From positions 62,001 to 126,000 of the forward strand of contig NZ_VCBA01000009.1 in the NCBI RefSeq assembly GCF_007995245.1: a stretch of 64,000 bases of DNA, given 5' to 3'. Position numbers and translations under genes: made by a program. This DNA is from Tateyamaria sp. syn59 (GTDB lineage Bacteria; Pseudomonadota; Alphaproteobacteria; Rhodobacterales; Rhodobacteraceae). Of the stretch, positions 40,973-48,242 are shown piece after piece (positions within the stretch are counted from its first letter, which is position 1; the number at the start of each line of letters is the position of its first letter). The notes beneath the pieces are model-generated. The model made no database searches and was not told the origin of the DNA. It saw only the letters and a program-made list of their open reading frames with translations.

Positions 40973-42496
40973 TCAGAGACTTTCGAGGAAACGGATTAGG
41001 GCGGCGCGGTCGGCGGGCGGCATGTCGATGACCGCTTGCTTGTGCGGCTCGGCTTCGCCGCCGTGCCAAAGCACCGCTTCGAGCAGGTTGCGGGCGCGGC
41101 CATCGTGGAGGAAGTAGGTGTGGCCGGAAACCGTTTCCGTCAGCCCAATGCCCCAGAGGGGCGGCGTGCGCCATTCCTGGCCGTTGGCGCGCCCTTCGGG
41201 CCGGTTGTCGGCGAGGCCGGGGCCCATGTCGTGCAGGAGGAGGTCCGTGTAGGGCCAGATGAGCTGGAAGCTTTGTTCTGGCTGGCCGTCGAGCCGGTGC
41301 GTGACGTGTTTGGGCGTGTGGCAGGCGATGCAGCCGGTGTCGTAGAACACCTGTTTGCCGCGCAGCACTTCGGGCTCGCCCGTGTCGCGGCGGGCGGGGA
41401 CGGCGAGGTTGGCGGAATAGAACGTGACAAGTTCGAGCCCGGCGATGCCGATCTCGGCATTGTCGTGGACCGCCGTGTTGCCGTTGGGTGCGGCACGGCA
41501 GGCGGTTTGGGTGTCCGTGCAGTCGCCGTGGCCTGTGGGGTGCAGGGGGGTCGAGATGCCGATGTCGCCCGCAAAGGCGGCGGCGGACTGTTCCCAGACG
41601 GAGGGCTTGCCTGCCTTGAGGCCGAAGCGACCCAGCATGGGGACGCCGTATTCTTGCGACATGACGATCTGGGCGCGGCCCGAGATGCCGTCGCCGTCTG
41701 CGTCGTCGGGATCCGCCTTGGCCAGAATGTCCGCCGCCGGGATCGCGTCGAGCAGGCCGAGGCCGATCATTTGGGGCGCGACGCGGGCGCTGATCATGGC
41801 GTCCGCGTGCAGGGCGCCGTAGCCGAGATTGGTGAGGGTGGTTGTCGGTTTGCGCAGGCTGGCGGTTTCGCCGCCTGAGAGTTCGATCACTTCCTCGGTG
41901 TAGGTGATTTTGATGTCGGCTTCGGCCTGGATGCCGGCGATGGAGAAATCCTGGATCTGGCCGCCGTAGTTCGGCTCGGGCTGGGTTGCGATATAGTCTG
42001 CGATCTGTTCGGGGGCTGCACCGCCGGGGATGGAGATGCGTACGAGCATGGATACGGCGCTGTCGTCTGGCCCTTCTGGCGGGTGGCCGCGCCCGTCCTT
42101 GAGGTGGCAGCGTTGGCACGAGCGGGCGTTGAAGAGCGGGCCAAGGCCGTCGGAAGCGAGGGTGGAGGCGGGCGAGGACACCCACAGCTTTTTGAAGAGG
42201 CCGTTGCCGACTTTGAAATCTAGTTCCTTTTCGAAGCTAATGTTGCCGGAGGGCTGCGAGAAGGCATCGCGCGTGGCGCGGGCGCGGACGGTGGCGGCAC
42301 CGCCGGGATTGCCTTCGAATTGTTCGGGTTTGGTAAAATCGGTCGTGGGCGCGATCACACGCTGGATCCGCTCCGCCTCAGCCGCGGTGCGCGGGATCAC
42401 GGACAGGTGCATGTCCGTGAGTTCGGCCGCCGCCGGTGCGGCAAATGCGAGCGTTACGGGCAAGATGAGGGCGGCGGAGGTTGTGATTTTCTTCAT
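40973..42496 (-). CDS. Di-haem oxidoreductase (c-type, DHOR family)
   Basis: 507 residues. The signal peptide ends near PAAAELT. Two haem c motifs are visible: SCQRCH (about 123-128) and TGCIACHTPKH near the C-terminal third, each C-x2-CH. Family segments include GLGPLFNARSCQRCHLKDGRG and LGRFGLKAGKPSVWEQSAAAF. Earlier names call it a thiol oxidoreductase; it probably handles electrons in the periplasm. The start ATG overlaps an iron-box-like semi-palindrome and has no clear ribosome-binding site, so the mRNA may be almost leaderless. Confidence 0.9.
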   Translation of the reverse strand: MKKITTSAALILPVTLAFAAPAAAELTDMHLSVIPRTAAEAERIQRVIAPTTDFTKPEQFEGNPGGAATVRARATRDAFSQPSGNISFEKELDFKVGNGLFKKLWVSSPASTLASDGLGPLFNARSCQRCHLKDGRGHPPEGPDDSAVSMLVRISIPGGAAPEQIADYIATQPEPNYGGQIQDFSIAGIQAEADIKITYTEEVIELSGGETASLRKPTTTLTNLGYGALHADAMISARVAPQMIGLGLLDAIPAADILAKADPDDADGDGISGRAQIVMSQEYGVPMLGRFGLKAGKPSVWEQSAAAFAGDIGISTPLHPTGHGDCTDTQTACRAAPNGNTAVHDNAEIGIAGLELVTFYSANLAVPARRDTGEPEVLRGKQVFYDTGCIACHTPKHVTHRLDGQPEQSFQLIWPYTDLLLHDMGPGLADNRPEGRANGQEWRTPPLWGIGLTETVSGHTYFLHDGRARNLLEAVLWHGGEAEPHKQAVIDMPPADRAALIRFLESL

Positions 42497-42519
42497 AGCT
42501 TATAAATATAGTCAGGAAT
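42495..42519 (-). promoter_or_regulatory. Iron box (type 1 IscR-like semi-palindrome) at the di-haem operon
   Basis: Reading the minus strand, 42519-42495 starts ATTCCTGACTATATTT and ends AAGCTAT. It matches 21 of 25 positions of the E. coli type 1 IscR consensus ATASYYGACT-RWWWY-AGTCRRSTAT by my count. It overlaps the ATG at 42496 and a TATATT that could be the -10. Regulation by an IscR-like protein is inferred. Confidence 0.55.
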
Positions 42520-42568
42520 ACGCTTTGGCGAGATGATTCCCGCCATCGAAGGACTTGGAGACTGCGAC

Positions 42569-43000
42569 ATGGTGCCCTTGCGACTGGATCTGGCGACTGA
42601 GCCACACGGCGCCCCGCCTGTGCGGCCCGTGTCCGATGGCGCCTTTGCCTTTCTGAACCAACTGCGTTTCATGTCGATGACCTGCCGGTCCAAGCGACGC
42701 ACGGATTTGTTCGAAGCATGTGCGCTTCTGCATGTGACACGCTCCGCCAGTCAGGAGGCACATGCCGAGGCGTTGATGCGCTGTTTGGCGCAAGCGCTTG
42801 ATAAACAACCCCGTTTGCATGCGCCAGGCACCATTGAGATGACCTTTGACGAAACCTGGTTGCTGCAACTGGGGCAGGCGATTGCCAGCGCTGATGAGGG
42901 CAGCGTCGCCTTTCTCTTGAAGTCTCGTGTGCTGCCGGAACACCGTCGTTTGATCCGCTTTCTGGTGGGCCGAATTTCAGAGTATTTTTCTCTGGTTTAG
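42569..43000 (+). CDS. Hypothetical protein upstream of dps
   Basis: 143 residues from ATG 42569, chosen because GGAG (42557-42560) sits 8 bases before it; ATG 42533 lacks a site. Soluble and helical, with three cysteines (MTCRSKRRTDLFEACALLHV, MRCLAQALDK), and no signal peptide. I do not recognise the family. It is divergent from the di-haem operon and upstream of dps, between iron-responsive sites, so a role in iron handling is possible. Its stop codon lies inside the Irr-type palindrome at 42996-43012. Confidence 0.65.
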   Translation: MVPLRLDLATEPHGAPPVRPVSDGAFAFLNQLRFMSMTCRSKRRTDLFEACALLHVTRSASQEAHAEALMRCLAQALDKQPRLHAPGTIEMTFDETWLLQLGQAIASADEGSVAFLLKSRVLPEHRRLIRFLVGRISEYFSLV

Positions 43001-43012
43001 AATTATTCTAAA
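42996..43012. promoter_or_regulatory. Irr-type iron control element (ICE) before dps
   Basis: TTTAGAA-TTA-TTCTAAA is a perfect match to the alphaproteobacterial Irr box frame TTTAGAA-N3-TTCTAAA, with 8-bp perfect arms overall. It is 98 bp upstream of the dps start and includes the TAG of the preceding gene. Irr senses iron through haem; control of dps is inferred. Confidence 0.75.
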
Positions 43013-43052
43013 AAGTTCTTGCTTCTTCCGATTGGCTGCCTAATTACTGGTT

Positions 43053-43082
43053 GGCAAGCCAGCCAGTGATGGGCAAGCCAGC
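43053..43082. repeat. Two direct repeats GGCAAGCCAGC before dps
   Basis: The 11-mer GGCAAGCCAGC occurs at 43053-43063 and again at 43072-43082, 19 bp apart, ending 27 bp before the dps ATG. Spacing of nearly two helical turns would suit a regulator binding side by side; this is inference. Confidence 0.4.
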
Positions 43083-43109
43083 GCCACAATTACGATGAGG
43101 GAGTTAGGA

Positions 43110-43580
43110 ATGACCCAAACAGCTGTTGCGCTGTCCACTGACGCACGTGCCGCGATTGCCGAAGCACTGAACCAGTCCGTTGCCGAGACTGCTGTCACGA
43201 CCATGCTGGCGCAGAACTTCCACTGGAACGTCAAAGGTATGGCATTCGGCCCCCTGCACGATCTGTTTCAGAAGATTTACGAAGACCACTTTGTTGCCCA
43301 AGACGATCTGGCGGAGCGTATTCGCGCGCTGGACGCCCACGCCGAAGGCACGCTGGCAGGCATGCTGGAGCGGTCTAAGATCAAAGAGCATGACGGGCAT
43401 GCGACCGACAAAGAGATGATCAAGATTATGCAGGAGGCGCAGGAAACGCTTGCCGCTACTCTTGCAGGCTGTGGCGAGTTGGCTGCCGAGCATGGCGACA
43501 CGCTGACTGAGGATCTGTGCATCGCGCGCGGTCAGGATCACGAAAAGTTTGCTTGGTTCCTGCGGGCGCATCTGGCGTAA
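43110..43580 (+). CDS. dps: Dps family ferritin-like DNA-protecting protein
   Basis: 156 residues from ATG 43110, preceded by AGGGAG; an ATG at 43095 falls before that site. Ferroxidase ligands are all present with E. coli Dps spacing: His38 (NFHWNVKG), His50 (PLHDLF), Asp65 and Glu69 (AQDDLAERI). The protein forms a 12-mer that oxidises Fe2+ with peroxide and stores the iron. The Irr-type box upstream and the terminator at 43669 suggest a single-gene iron-regulated unit. Confidence 0.95.
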   Translation: MTQTAVALSTDARAAIAEALNQSVAETAVTTMLAQNFHWNVKGMAFGPLHDLFQKIYEDHFVAQDDLAERIRALDAHAEGTLAGMLERSKIKEHDGHATDKEMIKIMQEAQETLAATLAGCGELAAEHGDTLTEDLCIARGQDHEKFAWFLRAHLA

Positions 43581-43668
43581 GCCAAGCCTGCAGAGAGGCA
43601 CAGGAAGCGACCTAGACACCCAAGCCACCTTTTCAGGCAGCCAGGTATCCAGGCAGCGACCCACGCAG

Positions 43669-43714
43669 AGGTCAAGCCACGTTGCGGACAGCGGCGGTTG
43701 GCTTGACCTTTTTT
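43669..43714 (+). terminator. Intrinsic terminator of dps
   Basis: AGGTCAAGCCA and TGGCTTGACCT pair over 11 bp without mismatch, followed by six T. The hairpin starts 89 bp after the dps stop and precedes the convergent gene ending at 43730. Confidence 0.9.
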
Positions 43715-43729
43715 CGTTTCAGTCCCCTG

Positions 43730-44146
43730 TCAGTTCAGCGCAGTGGCCGATGAAAACGGGGCTGTGAGCGTCATGCGGTCGACACAGACCGCTTTATCTT
43801 CGAATGCGTTGTCGATGCGGCAGGCGCCGATCACCATCTGGTAGCTTTCAACCTGCGTTTCCGTGGCCGAGCAGGGGGCGTTCGGTGTCTCGAACGTAGC
43901 GGAGGCCGAGGCGCCGGGGGCCACGTTCATGAAGGACGCGCCTTTGGACCGGCCCACCTGTTCTTCGCCAATGTGGTTCAGGAAGAAGGCGTTGATCTCT
44001 GTCAGGGTCGTGTCGCTGTTGTTCGTCAGTGCGACTGTGATCGTGCAATAGTAATCCCGTTTGCCGATCTCGGTCAGTTCGAGGCTGTAATCCGCGAGGG
44101 CCGGGCTGGCCGTGAGGGCGCAAAGGGCGATCAGGGGCAGGCGCAT
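43730..44146 (-). CDS. Small periplasmic four-cysteine protein, paralogue of the exbB-linked one
   Basis: 138 residues. The signal peptide ends near ASPALADYS. The mature domain is beta-rich with four cysteines; Cys1 (YYCTITVALTN) and Cys2 (NAPCSATE) are 57 residues apart, exactly as in the protein at 30802-31224. This supports common descent despite low overall identity. It lies 9 bp downstream of a DUF1289 gene, within the iron region. Function unknown. Confidence 0.75.
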   Translation of the reverse strand: MRLPLIALCALTASPALADYSLELTEIGKRDYYCTITVALTNNSDTTLTEINAFFLNHIGEEQVGRSKGASFMNVAPGASASATFETPNAPCSATETQVESYQMVIGACRIDNAFEDKAVCVDRMTLTAPFSSATALN

Positions 44147-44155
44147 TGTGTGTCC

Positions 44156-44413
44156 TCAGGCGACATCGCGGACTTCGGCGATGGGTTTCACTTTCTTCTT
44201 CAGGCATTTGCGCAGGTATTGCGGCGCCCAGTGGCGGTATTTGCCAAGCCGTGACTGTTGCCCGATCAGCATCTGGACGAACCCTTCGCGGTGCTTGTCC
44301 TTTTTCAGCTGCTTGAACATCGACTTCTGCGCTTTGGTCATCGAGCAGCCGATACAGTGGCCTTCACGTTTGAACTTGCAGACGTCGATACAGGGGCTGG
44401 GGGTCTTGGCCAT
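44156..44413 (-). CDS. DUF1289 small cysteine protein
   Basis: 85 residues. The DUF1289 pattern is complete: PSPCIDVCKFKREGHCIGCSMTKAQ, four cysteines in C-x3-C-x7-C-x2-C form that could hold a metal or Fe-S cluster, followed by a basic helical tail. Family function is unknown. It is followed after 9 bp by the periplasmic four-cysteine gene and is likely in one transcript with it. Confidence 0.9.
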   Translation of the reverse strand: MAKTPSPCIDVCKFKREGHCIGCSMTKAQKSMFKQLKKDKHREGFVQMLIGQQSRLGKYRHWAPQYLRKCLKKKVKPIAEVRDVA

Positions 44414-44466
44414 GTGGAACCTCGCTGATTTGCATATAGCTGGGTCTTTTGGTCAGGAATTGCAAT

Positions 44467-44500
44467 GCGCGCACCGGACACGCGGATATCCGGTGCGCGC
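44467..44500. repeat. Perfect 12-bp hairpin between imelysin and DUF1289 genes
   Basis: GCGCGCACCGGA and TCCGGTGCGCGC pair perfectly around a 10-nt loop. A second hairpin, TGCCCC-GAGG-GGGGCA (44507-44522), adjoins it. Neither is followed by a T-run on either strand, so they may stabilise the imelysin mRNA 3' end rather than terminate it alone. The rest of the 167-bp gap shows nothing clear. Confidence 0.5.
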
Positions 44501-44580
44501 TGTCGCTGCCCCGAGGGGGGCAACATGTGCGCGGCATGTCTGTTTTTGGGAACAACGCCAGTGCCGCACACGGGGAGCCA

Positions 44581-45840
44581 TTACTGGAAAACAGCGTCGG
44601 GGTTGTCGAGGCTGTCGGAGCCTTCGAATTCGATGGCGTCGACGCCAAGCACTGCGACCGCCCGTTCGATGGAGCGCGTCTGGTCCACCAGCGCGTCAAC
44701 CGCGCCCATGATCAGCGCCTCGCCCGCCTCGTTGCCGCGTTCGAGCATCATGTCATAGGCGAACCCGGCTTCGGCGGCCGTTTTCATCTCGGACATTTCC
44801 AGCATGGTGGTGTCGAGTTTGGCTTTCAGTTCCGTGTCCACACCTGCATCTGCGGTGGCCACCAGCGACGACAGGCTGTCGCCCGACACGATGGTGCCGT
44901 CGATCCGGGTGTAGCTGCCCAGGTAGACGTTGCGGATGCCAAGGGCGTCGTAGAAGTGGCTGTTGTGCGTGTTGTCGGAGAAGCAGTCGTGTTCTTCCTC
45001 CGGATCGTTGAGCAACACTCCAAGCCGCATCCGTTCGCCCGCCTGTTCGCCGTAGGAGAGCGAGCCCATGCCGGTGAGGATCGCGCTGATCCCTGCGTTT
45101 TCGTCTGCGGTGAGTTGGGCGCGGGCGTCCCCGCCGTCCTGCCATTGTGCCACCATCCATTCCAGATCGGACACCAGCAGCTCCGTTGCTGCCTTTAGAT
45201 ATTGGGCACGGCGGTCGCAGTTCCCGCCGGTGCAGGCGTCATCCTGGGCGTAGTCCGTCCAGGGGCGTGCGCCCGCCCCCGCACCGTGGCCGTTCAGATC
45301 CTGGCCCCAGAGCAGAAATTCGATGGCGTGGTAGCCGGTGGCGACGTTGGATTCCACGCCGTCCGCCTCGTGCAGCGCCCCTTCGAGCAACTCGGGCGTG
45401 ATGGTGGAGGCGTCGATGGTTTCGCCTGACAGCGTGAAGGTCGGGTTCGCGATCACGTTCAGCACGGCGTATTCGTTTTCATCCGTGGCGCCGCCATAGG
45501 AGGGGTCGACGTAGTCGATTAGACCCTCGTCCAGCGGCCAGGCGTTTACCTTGCCTTCCCAGTCGTCGACGATGGCGTTGCCGAAGCGGTAGACCTCGGA
45601 TTGCTGGTAGGGGACGCGGGAGGCGAGCCAAGCAGCTTTGGCCGCTTCTAGGGCCTCGGCCGAGGGCGTTTCCGCCAGCGTGTTGACGGTGTCGAGCAAC
45701 GCCTGCGCTGTGGTCAGGCTGTCTGTGTATTTGGCTAGCGCGATGTCCGCGTAGTTGTCCAGAACGGCTGCCTTGTCCGCGAGAGCGGGGGTGGCTGCCA
45801 GTAGCACTGTCCCGAGTGCTGTCGTCAGTGTCAGTTTCAT
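44581..45840 (-). CDS. Imelysin-family periplasmic iron-regulated protein, long form
   Basis: 419 residues. The signal peptide ends near ATPALADKA. The imelysin H-x-x-E motif is in TGYHAIEFLLWGQDLNG, and the repeated half shows WMVAQWQDGGDARAQL and EEEHDCFSDNTHNSHFYDALGI. These features match the IrpA/ICMP-type imelysins, which are induced by iron limitation. It is last in a run of four minus-strand genes headed by the CC protein and hemP. It is usually next to the di-haem oxidoreductase; here about 2 kb with dps and other genes separates them. Confidence 0.92.
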   Translation of the reverse strand: MKLTLTTALGTVLLAATPALADKAAVLDNYADIALAKYTDSLTTAQALLDTVNTLAETPSAEALEAAKAAWLASRVPYQQSEVYRFGNAIVDDWEGKVNAWPLDEGLIDYVDPSYGGATDENEYAVLNVIANPTFTLSGETIDASTITPELLEGALHEADGVESNVATGYHAIEFLLWGQDLNGHGAGAGARPWTDYAQDDACTGGNCDRRAQYLKAATELLVSDLEWMVAQWQDGGDARAQLTADENAGISAILTGMGSLSYGEQAGERMRLGVLLNDPEEEHDCFSDNTHNSHFYDALGIRNVYLGSYTRIDGTIVSGDSLSSLVATADAGVDTELKAKLDTTMLEMSEMKTAAEAGFAYDMMLERGNEAGEALIMGAVDALVDQTRSIERAVAVLGVDAIEFEGSDSLDNPDAVFQ

Positions 45841-45878
45841 AGGTAACGTCCCCTTTGGGTTTTTGTTCTGACTTGAGG

Positions 45879-46361
45879 TTAGTGCAGGCGCACCACGTTG
45901 GGCGCGGCTGCGGGTGAAAGCGTATTGGTCTTTTGGCCGTGGATTTGGCGCAGGGTGCTGCCAACCTCGCCTGCCATCAGCGCGATGTGTTCGGCGTGGG
46001 CCGGGCCAGTGAGCAGGGTTGCAATGAGGGCGGCGTCGTTCAGATGCCCGTCAGATGCTGTGCGCACCAGATGGGCAAAGACGCATTCGTCGGAACCCAC
46101 ACAGTTGCACTCTACCGCGTGCCGGATCAGCGGGCGCGGGGCGGTGCACAGGATCTTGCGCGTCAGACGTTGGAACGTGGCCCAGGCGCGTTCGGCTTCG
46201 GCGGCGGGCAGGGCGTTGAGATAGTCATCGCGCGCGTGGTTTTGGCCGGTTGGTCCCTCGCACCAAAGGCGGAGGTTGAGGATGAGGTTCGCCTCCCATG
46301 CCTCCATCCGGTTGAGCACATTGACGGTGGCCCCGCCGCGGGCGTGGTTGAGCGCCGTCAT
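45879..46361 (-). CDS. Hypothetical protein between hemP and imelysin genes
   Basis: 160 residues, no signal peptide. An N-terminal helical part (LNRMEAWEANLILNLRLWCEGP) is followed by HAVECNCVGSDECVFAHLVRTA, with three cysteines in C-x-C-x5-C spacing, and LNDAALIATLLTGPAHAEHIALMAGEVG. I cannot name the family. Its ATG overlaps the hemP stop by 4 bp, so a function tied to haem or iron is likely. Confidence 0.75.
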   Translation of the reverse strand: MTALNHARGGATVNVLNRMEAWEANLILNLRLWCEGPTGQNHARDDYLNALPAAEAERAWATFQRLTRKILCTAPRPLIRHAVECNCVGSDECVFAHLVRTASDGHLNDAALIATLLTGPAHAEHIALMAGEVGSTLRQIHGQKTNTLSPAAAPNVVRLH

Positions 46362-46531
46362 TTTGTCAGGATCAGCTTGCCCGCGCGGGTGATGCGCAGG
46401 TAATAGACTTGGCCATCGAGGACGATGGATGCCTGCACCCCGTCCTTGATCAGATCGCGGGCGTCATAGGTGTCCATTTGTTGTGGGTCTGGCGCGGTTG
46501 TCGTGTCAGGGACTTGTGTCATCGCGTTCAT
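46358..46531 (-). CDS. hemP: Haemin uptake protein HemP
   Basis: 57 residues from ATG 46531. The C-terminus YDARDLIKDGVQASIVLDGQ..YYLRITRAGKLILTK matches the HemP family, which ends in L-x-x-TR-x-GKLILTK. HemP is a small cytoplasmic protein needed for expression or function of haem uptake in several proteobacteria. It overlaps the CC-protein stop (ATGA) and the next gene (ATGA). Confidence 0.92.
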   Translation of the reverse strand: MNAMTQVPDTTTAPDPQQMDTYDARDLIKDGVQASIVLDGQVYYLRITRAGKLILTK

Positions 46532-46680
46532 GCTGCACGCTCCAGATGATCGAGCATACGCTCCAAGCAGTGGTCGTTCGAGTAGTGTCCGTCGAGTGCA
46601 CCCTGAAGCAATTCCTGGCAGCAGGGTTTGTCGCAGCACGTCCGGGCGCGCGGGCGTTGGTCCTTGTTTTGTCTCACCAT
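46528..46680 (-). CDS. 50-residue double-CC protein heading the hemP operon
   Basis: Read from ATG 46680 with a near-perfect GGAGGTG ribosome-binding site seven bases upstream, and ending in a TGA that overlaps the hemP ATG. The peptide is basic at the N-terminus and contains TCCDKPCCQELLQGALDG, then DHCLERMLDHLERAA: five cysteines, four as CC-x3-CC. It is too short for routine gene calling. Haem, iron or zinc binding is plausible from the cysteines and context; no family is recognised. Confidence 0.7.
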   Translation of the reverse strand: MVRQNKDQRPRARTCCDKPCCQELLQGALDGHYSNDHCLERMLDHLERAA

Positions 46681-46777
46681 GTCTCACCTCCAGTTGGTGT
46701 CACCGGCGTCTGGGCTGCCCGTTCAGGGGTGGCTGAGACTCATCGCTGTTATGTTGATCGTTTTTGTCGGGATCGTC

Positions 46778-46802
46778 AATCCTGACTAATACAGTAAGAA
46801 AA
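46778..46802. promoter_or_regulatory. Iron box upstream of the CC protein-hemP operon
   Basis: The plus strand reads CCTGACTAATACAGTAAG in its core, keeping GACT-RWWWY-AGT of the type 1 IscR consensus. A TTGACG that may be the -35 of the minus-strand promoter partly overlaps it. It lies 98 bp upstream of ATG 46680. Binding is inferred. Confidence 0.45.
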
Positions 46803-46832
46803 GAAAAAAGGCGCGGCATGACACCGCGCCTT
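46801..46832 (-). terminator. Intrinsic terminator of the Fe3+-binding protein gene
   Basis: On the minus strand AAGGCGCGG and CCGCGCCTT form a perfect 9-bp stem with a 7-nt loop, followed by TTTTTTCTT. It starts 23 bp after the stop at 46856. Confidence 0.92.
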
Positions 46833-46855
46833 TCCTATTTTGAGCAGAGGTCTGC

Positions 46856-47875
46856 TTATTCCCAGCCAACCTCGTTAAAGATGGCCTGTGCTTTCGGCAC
46901 GTTGTTGGCAATCGTTGTCGCGTCGAGGTCATCGGGACGGAACAGGCCAAGTTCGGCCACCGAGGGGCTGATCGCCACACCTGGTACCGCTGGGTATTCG
47001 TCGTTACCGGCCGAGAAATACTGCTGGGCCTGAGCCGAGGCGAGGTACTCTAGGAACGCGATGGCGTTTTCCTTGTTCGGCGCATTGGCAGCTACACCGC
47101 CACCCGACAGGTTCATGTGCGCGCCTTCGGCGTTCTGAGCGGGGAAGACCCAGCCGATGTTGTCGCGCGCGTCGGCGGGCAGGCCGTCGACCTCTTTCCG
47201 GATAGCGCGGGCGAAGTAGTATGTGTTCGAGATCGAGATGTCGCACTCGCCCGAGACGAGGCCACGCAGTTGGTCTGTGTCGCCGCCTTGCGGGTCGCGG
47301 GCAAAGTTATCAACCACACCCTGCGCCCAGCCCTTCGCTGCTTCTTCACCATGGTTGGCGATGACCGATGCCAGCAACGTCTGGCTGTACACGTTCGAGG
47401 ACGAGCGGTGGCACACCTGACCTTTGAACGCCGGATCGGCCAGGTCCACATAGGATTTCGGCGGGCTTGTCACATCGCTCTTGTCGTAGAAGATGATCCG
47501 CGCACGCTGGCTGAAGCCAAACCACTGGTTGTCTTCGTCCTGCAGGTTCGCAGGGATCAGATCTTCCAGCGCGCTGCTTTCGATGGATTGCAGAACGCCC
47601 GCGTCCTTGGCGCGTTCGAGCCGCGAAGTGTCGACCGTCAGCAGGATGTCTGCGGGGGAGTTCGCGCCCTCGGCCTTCATCCGTTCGATCAGCTCGTCGG
47701 CCTTGCCTTCGATCCGGTTGATGGTGATGCCGGTGGCTTCGGTGAAGTCGGAATAGAGCCGCTCGTCGGTGTCATAGTGGCGCGATGAATAGAGGTTCAG
47801 TTCGCCCTCGGCCACGGCGGTTGTGGCGGTGATGGCCGCAACTGCGAGGGTGACAAAACATGTTCTGGTGGTCAT
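46856..47875 (-). CDS. Fe3+ ABC transporter substrate-binding protein (FutA/FbpA type)
   Basis: 339 residues from ATG 47875 (GGGAG upstream). The signal peptide ends near TTAVAEGE. ELNLYSSRHYDTDERLY opens the mature protein, and SNTYYFARAIRKE supplies the Tyr-Tyr pair that binds ferric iron in the FutA/FbpA class. It has its own terminator and no permease or ATPase gene beside it, so the partners must lie outside the window. An iron-box-like site sits 28 bp upstream of the start. Confidence 0.9.
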   Translation of the reverse strand: MTTRTCFVTLAVAAITATTAVAEGELNLYSSRHYDTDERLYSDFTEATGITINRIEGKADELIERMKAEGANSPADILLTVDTSRLERAKDAGVLQSIESSALEDLIPANLQDEDNQWFGFSQRARIIFYDKSDVTSPPKSYVDLADPAFKGQVCHRSSSNVYSQTLLASVIANHGEEAAKGWAQGVVDNFARDPQGGDTDQLRGLVSGECDISISNTYYFARAIRKEVDGLPADARDNIGWVFPAQNAEGAHMNLSGGGVAANAPNKENAIAFLEYLASAQAQQYFSAGNDEYPAVPGVAISPSVAELGLFRPDDLDATTIANNVPKAQAIFNEVGWE

Positions 47876-47902
47876 GGAAATACTCCCTGTTTCCATTGAT
47901 CT

Positions 47903-47927
47903 AATTCCTACAGAAACAGTCAATTAC
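47903..47927. promoter_or_regulatory. Iron box upstream of the Fe3+-binding protein gene
   Basis: On the plus strand GAAACAGTCAATTA keeps the RWWWY-AGTC-RR half of the type 1 IscR consensus; the other half (TACA for GACT) is weaker. On the minus strand it includes TTGACT, a possible -35. It is weaker than the sites at 42495 and 52541. Confidence 0.4.
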
Positions 47928-47965
47928 AGGCTTTTACGGCCAAGGCAACCCTTGCTGAGTGAAAT

Positions 47966-47998
47966 AGTCGGGAATCCCTTGTCGAATCCCGACTTTTT
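47966..47998 (+). terminator. Orphan intrinsic terminator, plus strand
   Basis: AGTCGGGA and TCCCGACT form an 8-bp perfect stem around 13 nt, followed by TTTTT on the plus strand only. The flanking genes are both on the minus strand, so it ends an unknown plus-strand transcript, possibly a small RNA starting near 47920. Confidence 0.7.
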
Positions 47999-48242
47999 CT
48001 GTCATGTTTCTGTGACCAAGCCACAGCAGCCGCTGAACGCCCGGTAGAACGCCCTCGGTTGACCCTCCGTTTCAGGGAGTGCTGGTTTGTATCTTCATCC
48101 GGTGACGTACAGATGGCTGCGCCTGTATTTGCGCCTTATATGCGCTGGTGTCAGGCCCGAAGCGCTGCGCGTGATGACGCCTCCGATGGATGCCTATGCC
48201 CATCGTCCACCGCGACCGCCCGCGCATCAACGTGACGCTTGA

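Larger units (their letters stand above)
47876..48242. other. 367-bp gap: divergent-looking regulatory region with an orphan terminator
   Basis: The gap between the Fe3+-binding protein gene and the iscR-like gene holds an iron-box-like site (47903-47927) and an intrinsic terminator on the plus strand (47966-47998). It also holds about 240 bp (48000-48242) in which I see no gene, clear repeat or promoter. No plus-strand reading frame of note precedes the terminator. Confidence 0.5.

Noticed and set aside
40971-42185. N-terminal extension of the short imelysin gene by about 400 codons
   Set aside because: The extension only reads through the di-haem oxidoreductase gene in another frame; a normal signal peptide begins at ATG 40970.
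46856-48242. A complete Fe3+ ABC transporter operon
   Set aside because: Only the binding-protein gene is present; it is closed by its own terminator and no FbpB- or FbpC-like gene lies nearby.
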